The position numbers and the translations under genes were made by a program. DNA of 64,000 bases. Source: JBBQCW01 sp038319025. GTDB lineage: Bacteria > Actinomycetota > Thermoleophilia > Solirubrobacterales > Solirubrobacteraceae. The number at the start of each line of letters is the position of its first letter. Positions within the stretch are counted from its first letter, which is position 1. The notes below the pieces were generated by a model that was not told where the DNA came from, made no database searches, and saw only the letters and a program-made list of their open reading frames with translations. Below, piece by piece: positions 51,567-59,537 of the stretch. Location: NCBI GenBank assembly GCA_038319025.1, contig JBBQCW010000011.1, forward strand, positions 45,006-109,005. Reading direction: 5' to 3'.

Positions 51567-52097
51567 CTACCCGGTCGGGCAACAGCTGTGGGCCGTGTCG
51601 TCGCACGGATAGACGCACGGGATGTAGCCCTGGATGACACCCGGACACGGGCAGCAGTTGTCTTGCACCCCCGCGCACGGCCCGTTCTCGCCCTTGGGAT
51701 CGAACCCGGGACAGCCGGGTTGCCGGCAGTCGGCGTTCGCGGCCTTTGCGCTGGCCGCGACCCTGTCGTTGCAGGGAACCTGCACTTTCAGCCCCTCGTA
51801 GGTCGCCTTCGCGAACGGACCAAGCCACCCGAGCCCGATCGGCCCGCCGTATCCGTAATACAACAGGCCGGTGATCGTGCCGGCGGTTGAGCACCGGTCA
51901 AATCCATGCTCCGCGGTCTGGTGCGAGGTCCAGAGGCAGCCCTGGCGACAGGCGTGTGGGTCCGCCGCCACGGCGGGCGCGCTGCGTAACAGCGGGAAGG
52001 CCGCCAGCGCGGCGCCGGCGGCCGCCGACTGCAGCGCCTGACGCCGCGTGAAGCGGACGGCGAGGCGGTCAAGCCAATGCGCGTTGGGGTCACTCAC
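51567..52097 (-). CDS. Tat-exported Cys-rich protein (14 Cys), unknown
   Basis: 176 aa. N-terminal twin-arginine signal FTRRQALQSAAAGAALAAF followed by APAVAA, so the mature part begins near residue 46. It holds 14 cysteines and two tryptophans in 130 residues, clustered as HACRQGCLW, CSTAG, VPCNDRV, CRQPGCPG, GPCAG, NCCPCPG, YIPCVYPCDD and SCCPTG. I do not recognise a family. Tat export of a folded Cys-rich protein suggests either a metal site or many disulfides put in place with help from the co-encoded MauE-thioredoxin fusion, by analogy with MauD/MauE and the Cys-rich MauA subunit of methylamine dehydrogenase (sequence similarity to MauA itself was not seen). Last gene of a coupled operon. 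Confidence 0.7.
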   Translation of the reverse strand: MSDPNAHWLDRLAVRFTRRQALQSAAAGAALAAFPLLRSAPAVAADPHACRQGCLWTSHQTAEHGFDRCSTAGTITGLLYYGYGGPIGLGWLGPFAKATYEGLKVQVPCNDRVAASAKAANADCRQPGCPGFDPKGENGPCAGVQDNCCPCPGVIQGYIPCVYPCDDTAHSCCPTG

Positions 52098-52591
52098 AGT
52101 CCCAGGCTCCCTTTGGTCCTTAGGTACGGACCGACGTGCTTACCCTCGGAGATCGCCCGATCAACGTGCCGGGAGATGTCCGCGACGAAGCCCTCGACGT
52201 CCGGCTTGCCCGGGTCACGCCACATCGCCCCGCGAACGGTCCATGACTTGGCCTCCGCGTCGAGCGCGGCCATCAGATGCTGCTTGTCGGCCGCCGGGAA
52301 GCTGACCTGTCCCACGTCATGGCGGATCGCCCGCAGCGTCGTCGCGACCGTGTCGCACGCGCGGGCGGCCTCGAGCACGTGCGGGTCGACTTCGCCGGTG
52401 GCCGGAAGGAACCAGAGCGGGCCGGACCCGGGTGGGTTGCGGACGTCGTTGTCCGCCAGTGGCGCCGCTGGGTCAAAGTTCATCAGCCTGGCGATATCCC
52501 GGGCAAGACGCTTGAGCGCGTTCAACCGGTCACGCCGGTACAGGGCCTTGTGAACCGCGCGGATCTCGCTCTTGGTCGGACCGTGGCTCAC
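52094..52591 (-). CDS. Unknown 165-aa protein between the MauE-fusion and the Tat protein
   Basis: Overlaps both neighbours by 4 bp, so it belongs to the same operon. Charged helix-rich N-terminus (SHGPTKSEIRAVHKALYRRD then RDRLNALKRLARDIARLMNF), a middle with PGSGPLWFLPATGEVDPHV and ACDTVATTLRAIRHDVGQ, and a C-terminus with SWTVRGAMWRDPGKPDVEG. There is no signal peptide or membrane helix. It is therefore cytosolic, perhaps a chaperone or regulator for the Tat protein (inference). No family recalled. Confidence 0.65.
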   Translation of the reverse strand: MSHGPTKSEIRAVHKALYRRDRLNALKRLARDIARLMNFDPAAPLADNDVRNPPGSGPLWFLPATGEVDPHVLEAARACDTVATTLRAIRHDVGQVSFPAADKQHLMAALDAEAKSWTVRGAMWRDPGKPDVEGFVADISRHVDRAISEGKHVGPYLRTKGSLGL

Positions 52592-53628
52592 GCGCGTGAC
52601 CGCCCCACGACGGACAGGACCGCCGCGTCTCCGTGACCGACGGGGTCGGCGAGCAGGGCGGCGACGGGCCCGAGCCCGGCGACCACGTGACCGTCGATGA
52701 GGCCCGTGGATGAGATCAGCACGGCAGCCGGAGCGCTGGGTGCGCCGTAGCTGAGGTTCACCGCGCGCGACGGTGCTACGCCGACGTGCCGCAGGGCGTG
52801 CGCGGCCCAGGCCGTCTCGCTCTCAGGGGTTGCACCGGCTGAGAGAAGCGCGATCGTGACCTTGTCGCGCCAGACCCGCTGCGCCCGGGCGACCAGCGGC
52901 ACGAGCTCCTGGCAGGCACCACACTGGGCGTCGCTGAAGGTCAGCACCACCGGATCACCGGCGGCCAGAAGGTCAGCCAGGGTCAGCGGGGCGCCGTCGG
53001 GCCCGGACAGGGCGAACGCCGGCGCCGGGCTGCCGACCGCCGGTCCACGGCCGGGCCGCCCCTGCTCCAGCGCATCGAGCCGCACGAGCAGCCGCCCGTG
53101 CTGGCGCAGCAGTTCCACGCCGAACCAGGTCGCCGCGGCGAGCACGCACGCGAGAACGAGCCCGAGCCAAAACGCCACGCGATCGGCGGCCGTAAGATCA
53201 CCGAGCCACGCAGCGACGCCGGGACCCGGCGCTCCGGGCGCCGCGACGACAAAAACTGCCAACACCGCCAGGATCCCGTTGCGCAGCAGGCTGCCCGGCC
53301 CAGCGGGCTCCGTGCTGAGCTGCCCGAAGCAGTGGCACGCCACCTCGTCTCCACGCGCGAGGGCTCGCACGACAGCGGCGCTGAACGTGCCCAGGAGTAC
53401 GAGCATCGCGATCGCCGCCGCGCGCGCGCTTACGCCGCCGAGCAGACCGGCGGCAATCACGAGCTCAGCTGGCGGCAGCAGCGTTGCCGCCGGACCCGCC
53501 ACGGCACTGGGGACTCCGAAGGCGGTCAGCGATGACTTCGAGCCGGCACGATCCGCCAGTTTTGCGACCGCCGAGACGGCGAGGACCGACGCCAGCAGCA
53601 GGCGAGTGATGATGAGCGTCGCAGTCAC
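52588..53628 (-). CDS. MauE-like membrane domain fused to a thioredoxin-like domain
   Basis: 346 aa from a GTG start. About residues 1-170 hold four or more membrane helices with the MauE-type cysteine motif VACHCFGQL (residues 97-103). A coiled linker around 175-195 (RQHGRLLVRLDALEQ) leads to a thioredoxin-like AhpC/TSA-type domain with VLTFSDAQCGACQELVPL, CGAC at residues 236-239. MauE and MauD are separate membrane and thiol proteins that form the many disulfides of methylamine dehydrogenase; here they are joined. First gene of the operon that ends with the 14-Cys Tat protein, with 4-bp overlaps throughout. Clearly a dedicated disulfide system for its partner (inference). Confidence 0.82.
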   Translation of the reverse strand: MTATLIITRLLLASVLAVSAVAKLADRAGSKSSLTAFGVPSAVAGPAATLLPPAELVIAAGLLGGVSARAAAIAMLVLLGTFSAAVVRALARGDEVACHCFGQLSTEPAGPGSLLRNGILAVLAVFVVAAPGAPGPGVAAWLGDLTAADRVAFWLGLVLACVLAAATWFGVELLRQHGRLLVRLDALEQGRPGRGPAVGSPAPAFALSGPDGAPLTLADLLAAGDPVVLTFSDAQCGACQELVPLVARAQRVWRDKVTIALLSAGATPESETAWAAHALRHVGVAPSRAVNLSYGAPSAPAAVLISSTGLIDGHVVAGLGPVAALLADPVGHGDAAVLSVVGRSRA

Positions 53629-53942
53629 GAGCCGCCCCCCGGGGCGCCCTGATGCCTGGCCTTGCTTGGAGCGGTGTCGGGTTCGAGCATGCCCTTGTCG
53701 GTGTGGCTAATCACCTCGCGCAGGTACGCGTCCTGCCTGGGGCAACGGTGTCACAGCCGGTTGGCAGTGTCAACGCCCGGCACCACGGTGACTGCGAGGC
53801 GCTCGGCGATTGGACCGCTTGCGGCCAGACGGGTCCCTTCATGGGCGCAGTCGGCGAGAGCGCACCGCACGACGCGCCGTAAAGAACAGCCACACCGACG
53901 TGGTGGTACCTGGTCCGGGACCCGCCTCCTAGCATCGGCCCT
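53629..53942. other. 314-bp intergenic region between the MauE operon and the toxin gene
   Basis: I see no convincing gene. It contains the promoter region of the MauE operon (minus strand) and, near its right end at 53904-53925, a 22-bp sequence repeated with one mismatch at 54788-54809. No hairpin terminator or clear -10 box is visible. Confidence 0.4.
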
Positions 53943-54338
53943 CTATCGCACCGAGCGAAGCCGCGATCTGATGACAGCAGCAAGTTCGCCGGGCGAGGTG
54001 CCCGCGCTCAAGCTGACGATCCAGCCGGCAAGCTCGGGATCCGATGCCTCCGCCCGAGCGCTGTTGACCTCCAGAAAGGTGAGCATCGCGACGAGCGCGA
54101 GCCGCTTGTTGCCGTCGGCGAATGTCTGCCCTTCGGCGATGCCGTGGGCGAGCACCGCGGCTTGCAGCGCGAGGTCCGCCGACTGGTAGCTCGCGTAGCT
54201 GAGCGGGCGCCCGAGCGCGCCCTCAAGACCGCCCTGGTCGCGAAGCTGATCGCGCGCTTGCTGAACGGAGCCATCGATGATCGCCGCGTACAACTCCAAC
54301 GCGTCGGCCAGCTCTAGGTAGACGAGATCGGCCTCCAC
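53943..54338 (-). CDS. Doc/Fic-like toxin with Gln in place of the motif His
   Basis: 131 aa. The helical Doc/Fic core (YLELADALELYAAIIDG) and the signature at residues 71-79, QTFADGNKR, are clear; canonical Fic/Doc motifs have HxFxDGNKR or HPFxxGNxR, so the first residue, the catalytic His, is Gln here. A His is present 6 residues earlier (LAHGIAEGQ). The family transfers phosphate (Doc) or AMP to targets such as EF-Tu. The Gln could mean reduced activity; some annotated Doc homologs have Q too. Follows the AbrB-type antitoxin by 9 bp on the same strand. Confidence 0.75.
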   Translation of the reverse strand: MEADLVYLELADALELYAAIIDGSVQQARDQLRDQGGLEGALGRPLSYASYQSADLALQAAVLAHGIAEGQTFADGNKRLALVAMLTFLEVNSARAEASDPELAGWIVSLSAGTSPGELAAVIRSRLRSVR

Positions 54339-54347
54339 CTCGGGGCG

Positions 54348-54602
54348 CTACTCGGTCACGCGCGCGACGTCCGGGTCGTGCTCGGCAAGGAGCTTCAGCG
54401 CCTCAGGGTGATCGGCGACGACGCGCCGCCCGACATCCCGGATCCGCTCACGGACCTGGTCGGTCGGCATGAGCCGCAGCCCGCCATCCTCCAGCTCCTC
54501 CACCAGCACCGACGATCCCGGCACATATCCGAGCGCCTCAAGCTCACGCGGGATCGACACCACGTTGCTGTTGCCCACCCGGCGAACCTTGACGATCTTC
54601 AT
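54348..54602 (-). CDS. AbrB/SpoVT-type antitoxin
   Basis: 84 aa. The N-terminal swapped-hairpin DNA-binding domain reads MKIVKVRRVGNSNVVSIP and RELEALGYVPGSSVLVEEL, the rest is a helical tail. A sequence TATACT (minus strand, 54614-54609) ends 6 nt before the ATG, so the message is probably leaderless. It pairs with the Doc-like toxin 9 bp downstream; AbrB-type antitoxins elsewhere neutralise Doc-family toxins. The start agrees with the minimum length of the domain; longer versions would run through the repeat region upstream. Confidence 0.78.
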   Translation of the reverse strand: MKIVKVRRVGNSNVVSIPRELEALGYVPGSSVLVEELEDGGLRLMPTDQVRERIRDVGRRVVADHPEALKLLAEHDPDVARVTE

Positions 54603-54608
54603 ACCGTC

Positions 54609-54614
54609 AGTATA
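54609..54614 (-). promoter_or_regulatory. -10 box of the AbrB-type antitoxin, 6 nt before the ATG
   Basis: TATACT on the minus strand, 6 nt upstream of the antitoxin ATG at 54602. The spacing fits a leaderless transcript starting at or next to the A of ATG, which is common in actinobacteria. No convincing -35 box is seen at 17 bp. Confidence 0.5.
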
Positions 54615-54659
54615 TACACGGATGTCCCGGCTTGGGACTTCAGGGGCAGAACTGAGCTG

Positions 54660-54707
<48 letters not shown>

Positions 54708-54828
54708 CAAAATCCCCGCTGGATGGCTCTGGTAGACGGAGGTTAGCGGGGGAAGTGGACCGTTCGACGGGGTTCGCGGCGGTGGTTGTGGTACCTGGTT
54801 CGGGACCCGTTTCGCCGGCCGCCGGGCC

Positions 54829-55164
54829 TCAGCCCCAGAAGATGTAGGTCGGGTCACTGTCGACCTCGTCGAGCAGCGCGAGGATGTCGACGGACGGGGG
54901 GATCCGGTCGTACTTGTGCCAGCGCTGGTTGCGGTCGCTCCAGTAGAGCGTCCAGCGGGCGTGCTTGGCGACGTAGCGAAAGCGCGCGATCGCGCGCCGG
55001 GTCCAGTCCGGTCCGAAGTCCTCGCGCCAGGGCGGCCGGCACTCCATGATCGTGACGGCGGTCGCGCTCACGTCGGCCTCCATCCGGATCTGATCAATGG
55101 CGTGCGGCGGCACCCGCTGCTCGCAGAAGTGCCTGATCGCCGCTACGTCAAGACCGGGGAGCAC
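54829..55164 (-). CDS. DUF3024-type protein
   Basis: 111 aa, GTG start. The pattern FCEQRVPPHAIDQIRMEADV, ECRPPWREDFG, FRYVAKHARWTLYWSDRN in parts (ARWTLYWSDRNQRWHKYD) and SDPTYIFWG matches the DUF3024 family I recall, whose function is unknown. Four bp downstream of the AAA ATPase gene, so co-transcribed. Its Trp/Arg/Asp-rich core looks like a nucleic-acid-processing or toxin-type fold, but that is only an impression. Confidence 0.7.
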   Translation of the reverse strand: MLPGLDVAAIRHFCEQRVPPHAIDQIRMEADVSATAVTIMECRPPWREDFGPDWTRRAIARFRYVAKHARWTLYWSDRNQRWHKYDRIPPSVDILALLDEVDSDPTYIFWG

Positions 55165-55168
55165 GACT

Positions 55169-56359
55169 TCAAGGTTGCCGCTTGCGTGGTGACCGAGGTT
55201 CTCGGTAGGGCATGTAGCGCACCATGAACTCGCCGAACCGGGGGACCGTGAAGTCCACGTGGCCGTAGTCCTCGGTCGCGTAGACCAAGCCCTTGTCGAG
55301 CAATCGCTGGCGGATCATCGAGACGTCGGTGGTCTTGCGGCCGAGCTTGACTGCGACATCCCCGGACTTGTACGGCCCCTCGCCGAGTTGTGCCATCGCT
55401 CGCATGTACCGCCGCTCTTGATCGGTGGCGCGCTGAACGCGCACCTCGTAAATGCTGGCGTCCAATGCCGCCTGAGCTGCGGGCATCGCTGCTGCAACGT
55501 TCGCAGCCGTGATCGGGGAGCTGTCGGCCAGGTTCCAGGCGTGCTTGCCGAGCTGCTGGATGAAGAACGGGTATCCCCCTGTCCAGGCGAGCGCGCGCGT
55601 CACGGCGTCAGGCTCAAACTCGACTCCCTGTTGCCGCGCCGGCTCGACCAGCGCGGCTCGAGCGTCGTCGTCAGCGAGGCTTGCGATGTTCGGGAACGTG
55701 AACAACCGCTCGGCATAGGATCGCGCCTCACCGGTCAACCTCGGGATCTGCGGCAGCCCAGCTGCGGCCAAGGTGATCGGCATGCTCTTCTGCGTTGATC
55801 GGTGCAACGCCGTGATCACCGCTCGATATTCGATCTCGCTGGCGAACTGAATCTCGTCGAGCAGAAAGACGACCCCAGAGCCCTTGCTGGCGGCCGCGGC
55901 ACCGAGTTGCAGAAAGAGCTCAGAAAGGTCGCTCGCGATCGTGCCTTCGTCGGCTTTGCGCAGATCAACCGACAGCTCGATGCCTTCGGGGCCTACGACC
56001 TTGATGGTCCCGAGGTGGCCGAGGCCTTCGCGAACCGCCTTGACCGCGCGGGCACTGAGCTTCAGCCGCGTCAACGCGGTCTGCGCATCGCGCGCGATGT
56101 CTGCGACGAGGCTGCTGTCCGGAGTGAGCTCGTGGTAGAAGCTCAAGAAGCCTTCGGACTCGGCTCGATCCTCAAAGGCGTTCAGCAAAACGGTCTTGCC
56201 GACGCCCCGCAGACCGCGGATCACCATGCTCTGCTCGGTGGCACCTCGCTTGAGTCTTCCGATGAGCACCCGGAACTGTTCAAGCTCCTGATCGCGCCCT
56301 GCGAGTTCAGAAGGACGCGAGCCGGCGTTAGGCGTGTAGGGGTTCTTGATCGGGTCCAC
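55169..56359 (-). CDS. AAA/STAND-like ATPase (AAA_16/Orc1-type)
   Basis: 396 aa from a GTG that follows a weak Shine-Dalgarno and an AT-rich promoter (TATAAC 9 nt upstream). N-terminal LAGRDQELEQFRVLIGRL, Walker A GLRGVGKT at residues 49-56, Walker B GVVFLLDEIQ near 165, sensor LAAAGLPQIPRL near 197, and a winged-helix-like C-terminus (DVAVKLGRKTTDVSMIRQRLLDKGL). The layout is of 'ATP-binding protein' families related to Orc1/Cdc6 and archaeal ATPases that appear in mobile and defence loci. The partner is DUF3024. Activity is unknown. Confidence 0.8.
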   Translation of the reverse strand: MDPIKNPYTPNAGSRPSELAGRDQELEQFRVLIGRLKRGATEQSMVIRGLRGVGKTVLLNAFEDRAESEGFLSFYHELTPDSSLVADIARDAQTALTRLKLSARAVKAVREGLGHLGTIKVVGPEGIELSVDLRKADEGTIASDLSELFLQLGAAAASKGSGVVFLLDEIQFASEIEYRAVITALHRSTQKSMPITLAAAGLPQIPRLTGEARSYAERLFTFPNIASLADDDARAALVEPARQQGVEFEPDAVTRALAWTGGYPFFIQQLGKHAWNLADSSPITAANVAAAMPAAQAALDASIYEVRVQRATDQERRYMRAMAQLGEGPYKSGDVAVKLGRKTTDVSMIRQRLLDKGLVYATEDYGHVDFTVPRFGEFMVRYMPYREPRSPRKRQP

Positions 56360-56459
56360 CTCTACAGAGTTATAGCAAGGTATACGTGAACTCGTTATAA
56401 GTGCGTAGAACTCCTTAGAGACGCTGCCTTTCGGCCGTGATCATTGCGGCTCACGGACC

Positions 56460-57617
56460 TCACGGCACGGGCTGCGCAAGCTCGATGGCGAGGTCCAGTG
56501 CGGGTCCGAGGTGTCCGTCGATGAGGTGCCCGTACGCCTCGAGGGTGTAGGCGGCGGAGTGGTGGCCCATCCAGCGTTGAAGTTGGAGTGGGCTGGCGCC
56601 TGCCGCGATGAGCAGTGCAGCGCACGTGTGACGGAACGTGTGCAGCCCGCACGGCGGGACCCCGGCGCGGAGAGCGGCGGGCTTGAGGACGTGGGCGCGC
56701 AGATAGTCCGGCCGGACGGGTTGCCCGCCGGGCCGGGAGAAGACCAGGTCATCCTCGTCCGCTCCTTCGGGTCGGCGGCCGGCGAGGGCGGCGGCGAGGA
56801 CAGGGGTGATCGGGATCGCGCGTACGCCGTGCCGGGACTTCGGTGACCCGACAACACCGCTGACGATCGCCCGCCGAACGAACAACCTCGGTGCCGGCGT
56901 GTCGAGGGTGAGGTCTGACCATCGCAGCGCGATCGCCTCTGAGATCCGTAGGCCGGTCGCGGCGAGCAGGTCGAAGAGCACCTGCCAGTCGTCGGGAATC
57001 TCGGCCAGCAGTCGGCGTAGTTCGTTGCGGGTCAGGAACCGTCGTTCCTCACGGGCGCGCCATGGGCCGCCGGCCCTTCGGCGCGGCAGCACCAGCCCGA
57101 ACGCCGGGTTCTCGGTGAGCAGTCCGTCGGAGATCGCTGTGTCCAGGCACCGGCGCAACGGTGTGAGCGCGTTGTGGATCGACTGGTCTGAGAGCCGCGA
57201 GCAACGGCGGCCGGGGCGCCGGGCGAGCCACTGCACGAACGCCTGGACCGCATCACGGTCCACGTCGCCGACCGCAAGGTCGCTGGGGAAGTACTTCAAG
57301 ACAAATGTGCTCAGCAGCCGGTGATACTCAACGCGGGTGTGTTGGCCGATCGCGTCGTGCCCACAGCCCGGGTAGCCGGCCACCCAGTCCAGGGCGTAGG
57401 CGTGCAGCATCGGACCAGCAGCCTGCTCACGAGCTTCGACTTCGCGGGCGAGTTTGATCGCGCGGGCCTGCGCAAACGTGGGCGCGGATTCCTTGTGTTG
57501 GCGCCCTTCGACGCGGTAGACCGCGACGTAACGGGTGCCGCGCCGGTAAACACCGGGGTGCGACGTGCGACGCATTGCCGGGGTGGTGGGTTGCCGTGTT
57601 GCCAGTGGTGTTGCCAT
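56460..57617 (-). CDS. Tyrosine recombinase/integrase 1
   Basis: 385 aa. N-terminal arm-binding-like domain (GVYRRGTRYVAVYRVEGRQHKE, in part), a SAM-like core-binding domain (YHRLLSTFVLKYFPSDLAVGD, in part), and a catalytic domain: LAATGLRISEAIALRW (first Arg), SPKSRHGVRAIPI (Lys), LHTFRHTCAALLIAAG (His-x-x-Arg), RWMGHHSAAYTLEAYGHL (His and nucleophilic Tyr). All active residues are present. It is next to the right repeat copy of the element and reads away from it, the usual layout for integration at a tRNA 3' end. Confidence 0.92.
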   Translation of the reverse strand: MATPLATRQPTTPAMRRTSHPGVYRRGTRYVAVYRVEGRQHKESAPTFAQARAIKLAREVEAREQAAGPMLHAYALDWVAGYPGCGHDAIGQHTRVEYHRLLSTFVLKYFPSDLAVGDVDRDAVQAFVQWLARRPGRRCSRLSDQSIHNALTPLRRCLDTAISDGLLTENPAFGLVLPRRRAGGPWRAREERRFLTRNELRRLLAEIPDDWQVLFDLLAATGLRISEAIALRWSDLTLDTPAPRLFVRRAIVSGVVGSPKSRHGVRAIPITPVLAAALAGRRPEGADEDDLVFSRPGGQPVRPDYLRAHVLKPAALRAGVPPCGLHTFRHTCAALLIAAGASPLQLQRWMGHHSAAYTLEAYGHLIDGHLGPALDLAIELAQPVP

Positions 57618-57678
57618 CGCCTCATCTCAACTGCCTCCAGCGAGACGTGCGATTTGCAGGGACAACCCGGTCCCGAAA

Positions 57679-57722
<44 letters not shown>

Positions 57723-57807
57723 CCGGATTTTAGAACGCCGACACGAGTAGATATAAGCGACACCGGAAGCTAGTAAGGCGTTAAAAGGCAGTCCATATGG
57801 CTCGTTT

Positions 57808-57870
57808 GGTACTCCCGGTGGTACTCCCGGACCGAAGCCCGTACAGCGTGGTACTCCCGTGGTACTCCCG
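57808..57870 (+). repeat. Four phased copies of TGGTACTCCCG upstream of integrase 2
   Basis: The core GGTACTCCCG is at 57808-57817, 57820-57829, 57850-57859 and 57861-57870, with pair spacings of 12 and 11 bp and 30 bp between the second and third. Placed between the att-like repeat and the integrase start, and close to helical phase, they look like arm-type or excisionase sites, or an operator of the integrase gene. Confidence 0.6.
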
Positions 57871-57895
57871 CCGAAAGAGGTCGTAGGATGTAACG

Positions 57896-59398
57896 ATGGC
57901 CGCCGCACCACAGCAACGATCAGCCGCTCTTCCTGACGGCATCTTGGTCGTCGAGGCCGGGAAAGGCCCCAAGGCTGAGCAAGCGTTTTACGCAGCAAAG
58001 TGGCGTGCCTCCAGGGATCAGCGACAGGTCAAGCGTCGGCTCGGACCGGCCTGGCTCGACGCCAACCCTGAAGGCGGTTGGAAGCCACGCCGCGGCCGCG
58101 TCAAGGATGGCTTCCTCGATGAGCGCCGTGCACACGCCGAGATGGCCCGCGTGATCGAGATGGTGGAGCTCGAGGACGAGACCGCGGTCGAGCGAGGTCT
58201 AGACGCCGAGCGCGCGAAGCTCACGTTCCGAGCACTCACTCAGGCCTGGCTGCACCACCAGGAGCACGTCCGGCGCGTCAAGCCATCAACGTTGCGCGAC
58301 CTCCGAAGCGTGCTCGCCGATCCAGGCGTTGCACACAAGCGCGGCGGCGGAACAACAAAGGGACGCGTGCTCGCACGGTTCGGTGACCAGCCGGCCGGTT
58401 CCATCACCGTCGAGGAAGTCGACGAGTTCCTCGACAAGCTCAGCCGCGACACCGTCAGTACCAGGACCGTCAACCGCTACCGGGAGGTCATGCGCGCGGT
58501 CTTCAACTTCGGAGCGACCCGTCGCTCGACCTTCGGCCTCACCGACAACCCTGCGGCGGCGTCTACCTACCGCCGCCAAGAGACCGCTGCTCGCCTTGAG
58601 GTTTTCGACGTCGAACAGATCGAAGACCTCGCCCGTACTGCCGCCTCCGGCCTCTGGCGCGCCCGCACCAGCGAGGACGGCACCGACCGCCGCAAATCTT
58701 CCGCTGCCTGGAACCGCGACGAAGCAACGCTCGCCCTCGAAGCCCAGGAAAACGAGCAGCTCGCAGAGACGCTCAGAATCGCCTGCTACACCGGTCTGCG
58801 TCGCGGCGAACTCGTCACGCTGCGCTGGAAAGACATCCGCTGGAACGAACGCGTCCTCGTGGTCGAGCGCGCTCTCTCCCACGGCCAGGAACTCACCCCG
58901 AAGTCCGGGCGCATCCGCTACGTCCCGCTCGCAGACCAACCGCTTGCCGCACTCGAACGACTGTCCCGCCGCGAGAACTTCACCGGCCCCGACGACTACG
59001 TCCTGTGCAACGCCGCCGGCGATCGAATCGATCCGACCGCGCTCCGCCGCCGATACGTCCGTGCCCGCAACACCGCCAAACTCCCGCCGCTTCGCTTCCA
59101 CGACCTCAGGCACACCGCCGGGTCACTGCTCGTCCGGCAACTCGACCCCGCAAGCGTCAAAGACATCCTCGGCCACGCCGACCTCAAGACCACCGAGCGC
59201 TACCTGCACGCCCAACGCGCGAGCGCGCTCGCAGACGCCGCCACCCGCGCCTTCCAGCCCGCCGCCCCGGACGAGCCGACGTCACAACTCGACGAGGTCA
59301 AGGCGATGCTCGCCAAGCTCGCCCCCGAAGACCGCGACCTGCTGCTGGCCCAGTCCAGCGGCCTGCCCGCGTCCTCTACACCACCTGGTCGCGGATAA
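57896..59398 (+). CDS. Tyrosine recombinase/integrase 2
   Basis: 500 aa with a long ~120-residue N-terminal region (KRRLGPAWLDANPEGGWKPRRGR in part) characteristic of actinobacterial integrases. The core-binding domain has LTQAWLHHQEHVRRVKPSTL in part. Catalytic residues: CYTGLRRGELVTLRW, TPKSGRIRYVPLA, FHDLRHTAGSLLVRQL, ILGHADLKTTERYLHA. All key residues (R, K, HxxR, H, Y) are intact. It is divergent from integrase 1 and its 3' end overlaps the small excisionase-like gene. It probably belongs to a second element now decayed on the right. Confidence 0.92.
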   Translation: MAAAPQQRSAALPDGILVVEAGKGPKAEQAFYAAKWRASRDQRQVKRRLGPAWLDANPEGGWKPRRGRVKDGFLDERRAHAEMARVIEMVELEDETAVERGLDAERAKLTFRALTQAWLHHQEHVRRVKPSTLRDLRSVLADPGVAHKRGGGTTKGRVLARFGDQPAGSITVEEVDEFLDKLSRDTVSTRTVNRYREVMRAVFNFGATRRSTFGLTDNPAAASTYRRQETAARLEVFDVEQIEDLARTAASGLWRARTSEDGTDRRKSSAAWNRDEATLALEAQENEQLAETLRIACYTGLRRGELVTLRWKDIRWNERVLVVERALSHGQELTPKSGRIRYVPLADQPLAALERLSRRENFTGPDDYVLCNAAGDRIDPTALRRRYVRARNTAKLPPLRFHDLRHTAGSLLVRQLDPASVKDILGHADLKTTERYLHAQRASALADAATRAFQPAAPDEPTSQLDEVKAMLAKLAPEDRDLLLAQSSGLPASSTPPGRG

Positions 59399-59537
59399 CC
59401 CAGCGCTCAATCTCAGAACGCAGAAACCGGCGGGGCCGGCCCAACTTGCGCGACGAACCCAGGCCGCGGCCCGTCCAATGACGAACGGTTGACAACGACA
59501 CCGCGAGCAATGCGGCGACCTCATCGGGCGTCATCAT
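59376..59537 (-). CDS. Excisionase-like (MerR/SinI-type) small helix-turn-helix protein
   Basis: 53 aa. Reads MMTPDEVAALLAVSLSTVRHW, then TGRGLGSSRKLGRPRRFLRS and EIERWVIRDQVV: a winged helix-turn-helix of the kind used by phage excisionases and AlpA. It starts with ATG-ATG (59537 and 59534) preceded by GGAGAG, and its end overlaps the 3' end of integrase 2 by 23 bp in the opposite direction. It likely directs excision together with integrase 2. Confidence 0.8.
   Translation of the reverse strand: MMTPDEVAALLAVSLSTVRHWTGRGLGSSRKLGRPRRFLRSEIERWVIRDQVV

Noticed and set aside
51567..52097. Methylamine dehydrogenase light chain (TTQ cofactor) from two Trp and many Cys
   Set aside because: The Cys and Trp spacing does not follow MauA as I remember it and no MauB-like gene is near; the resemblance is limited to the partner MauE/thioredoxin type.
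53711..53983. A 90-codon minus-strand frame in the gap before the toxin gene
   Set aside because: It overlaps the toxin end, has no motif, and composition is like out-of-frame high-GC DNA.
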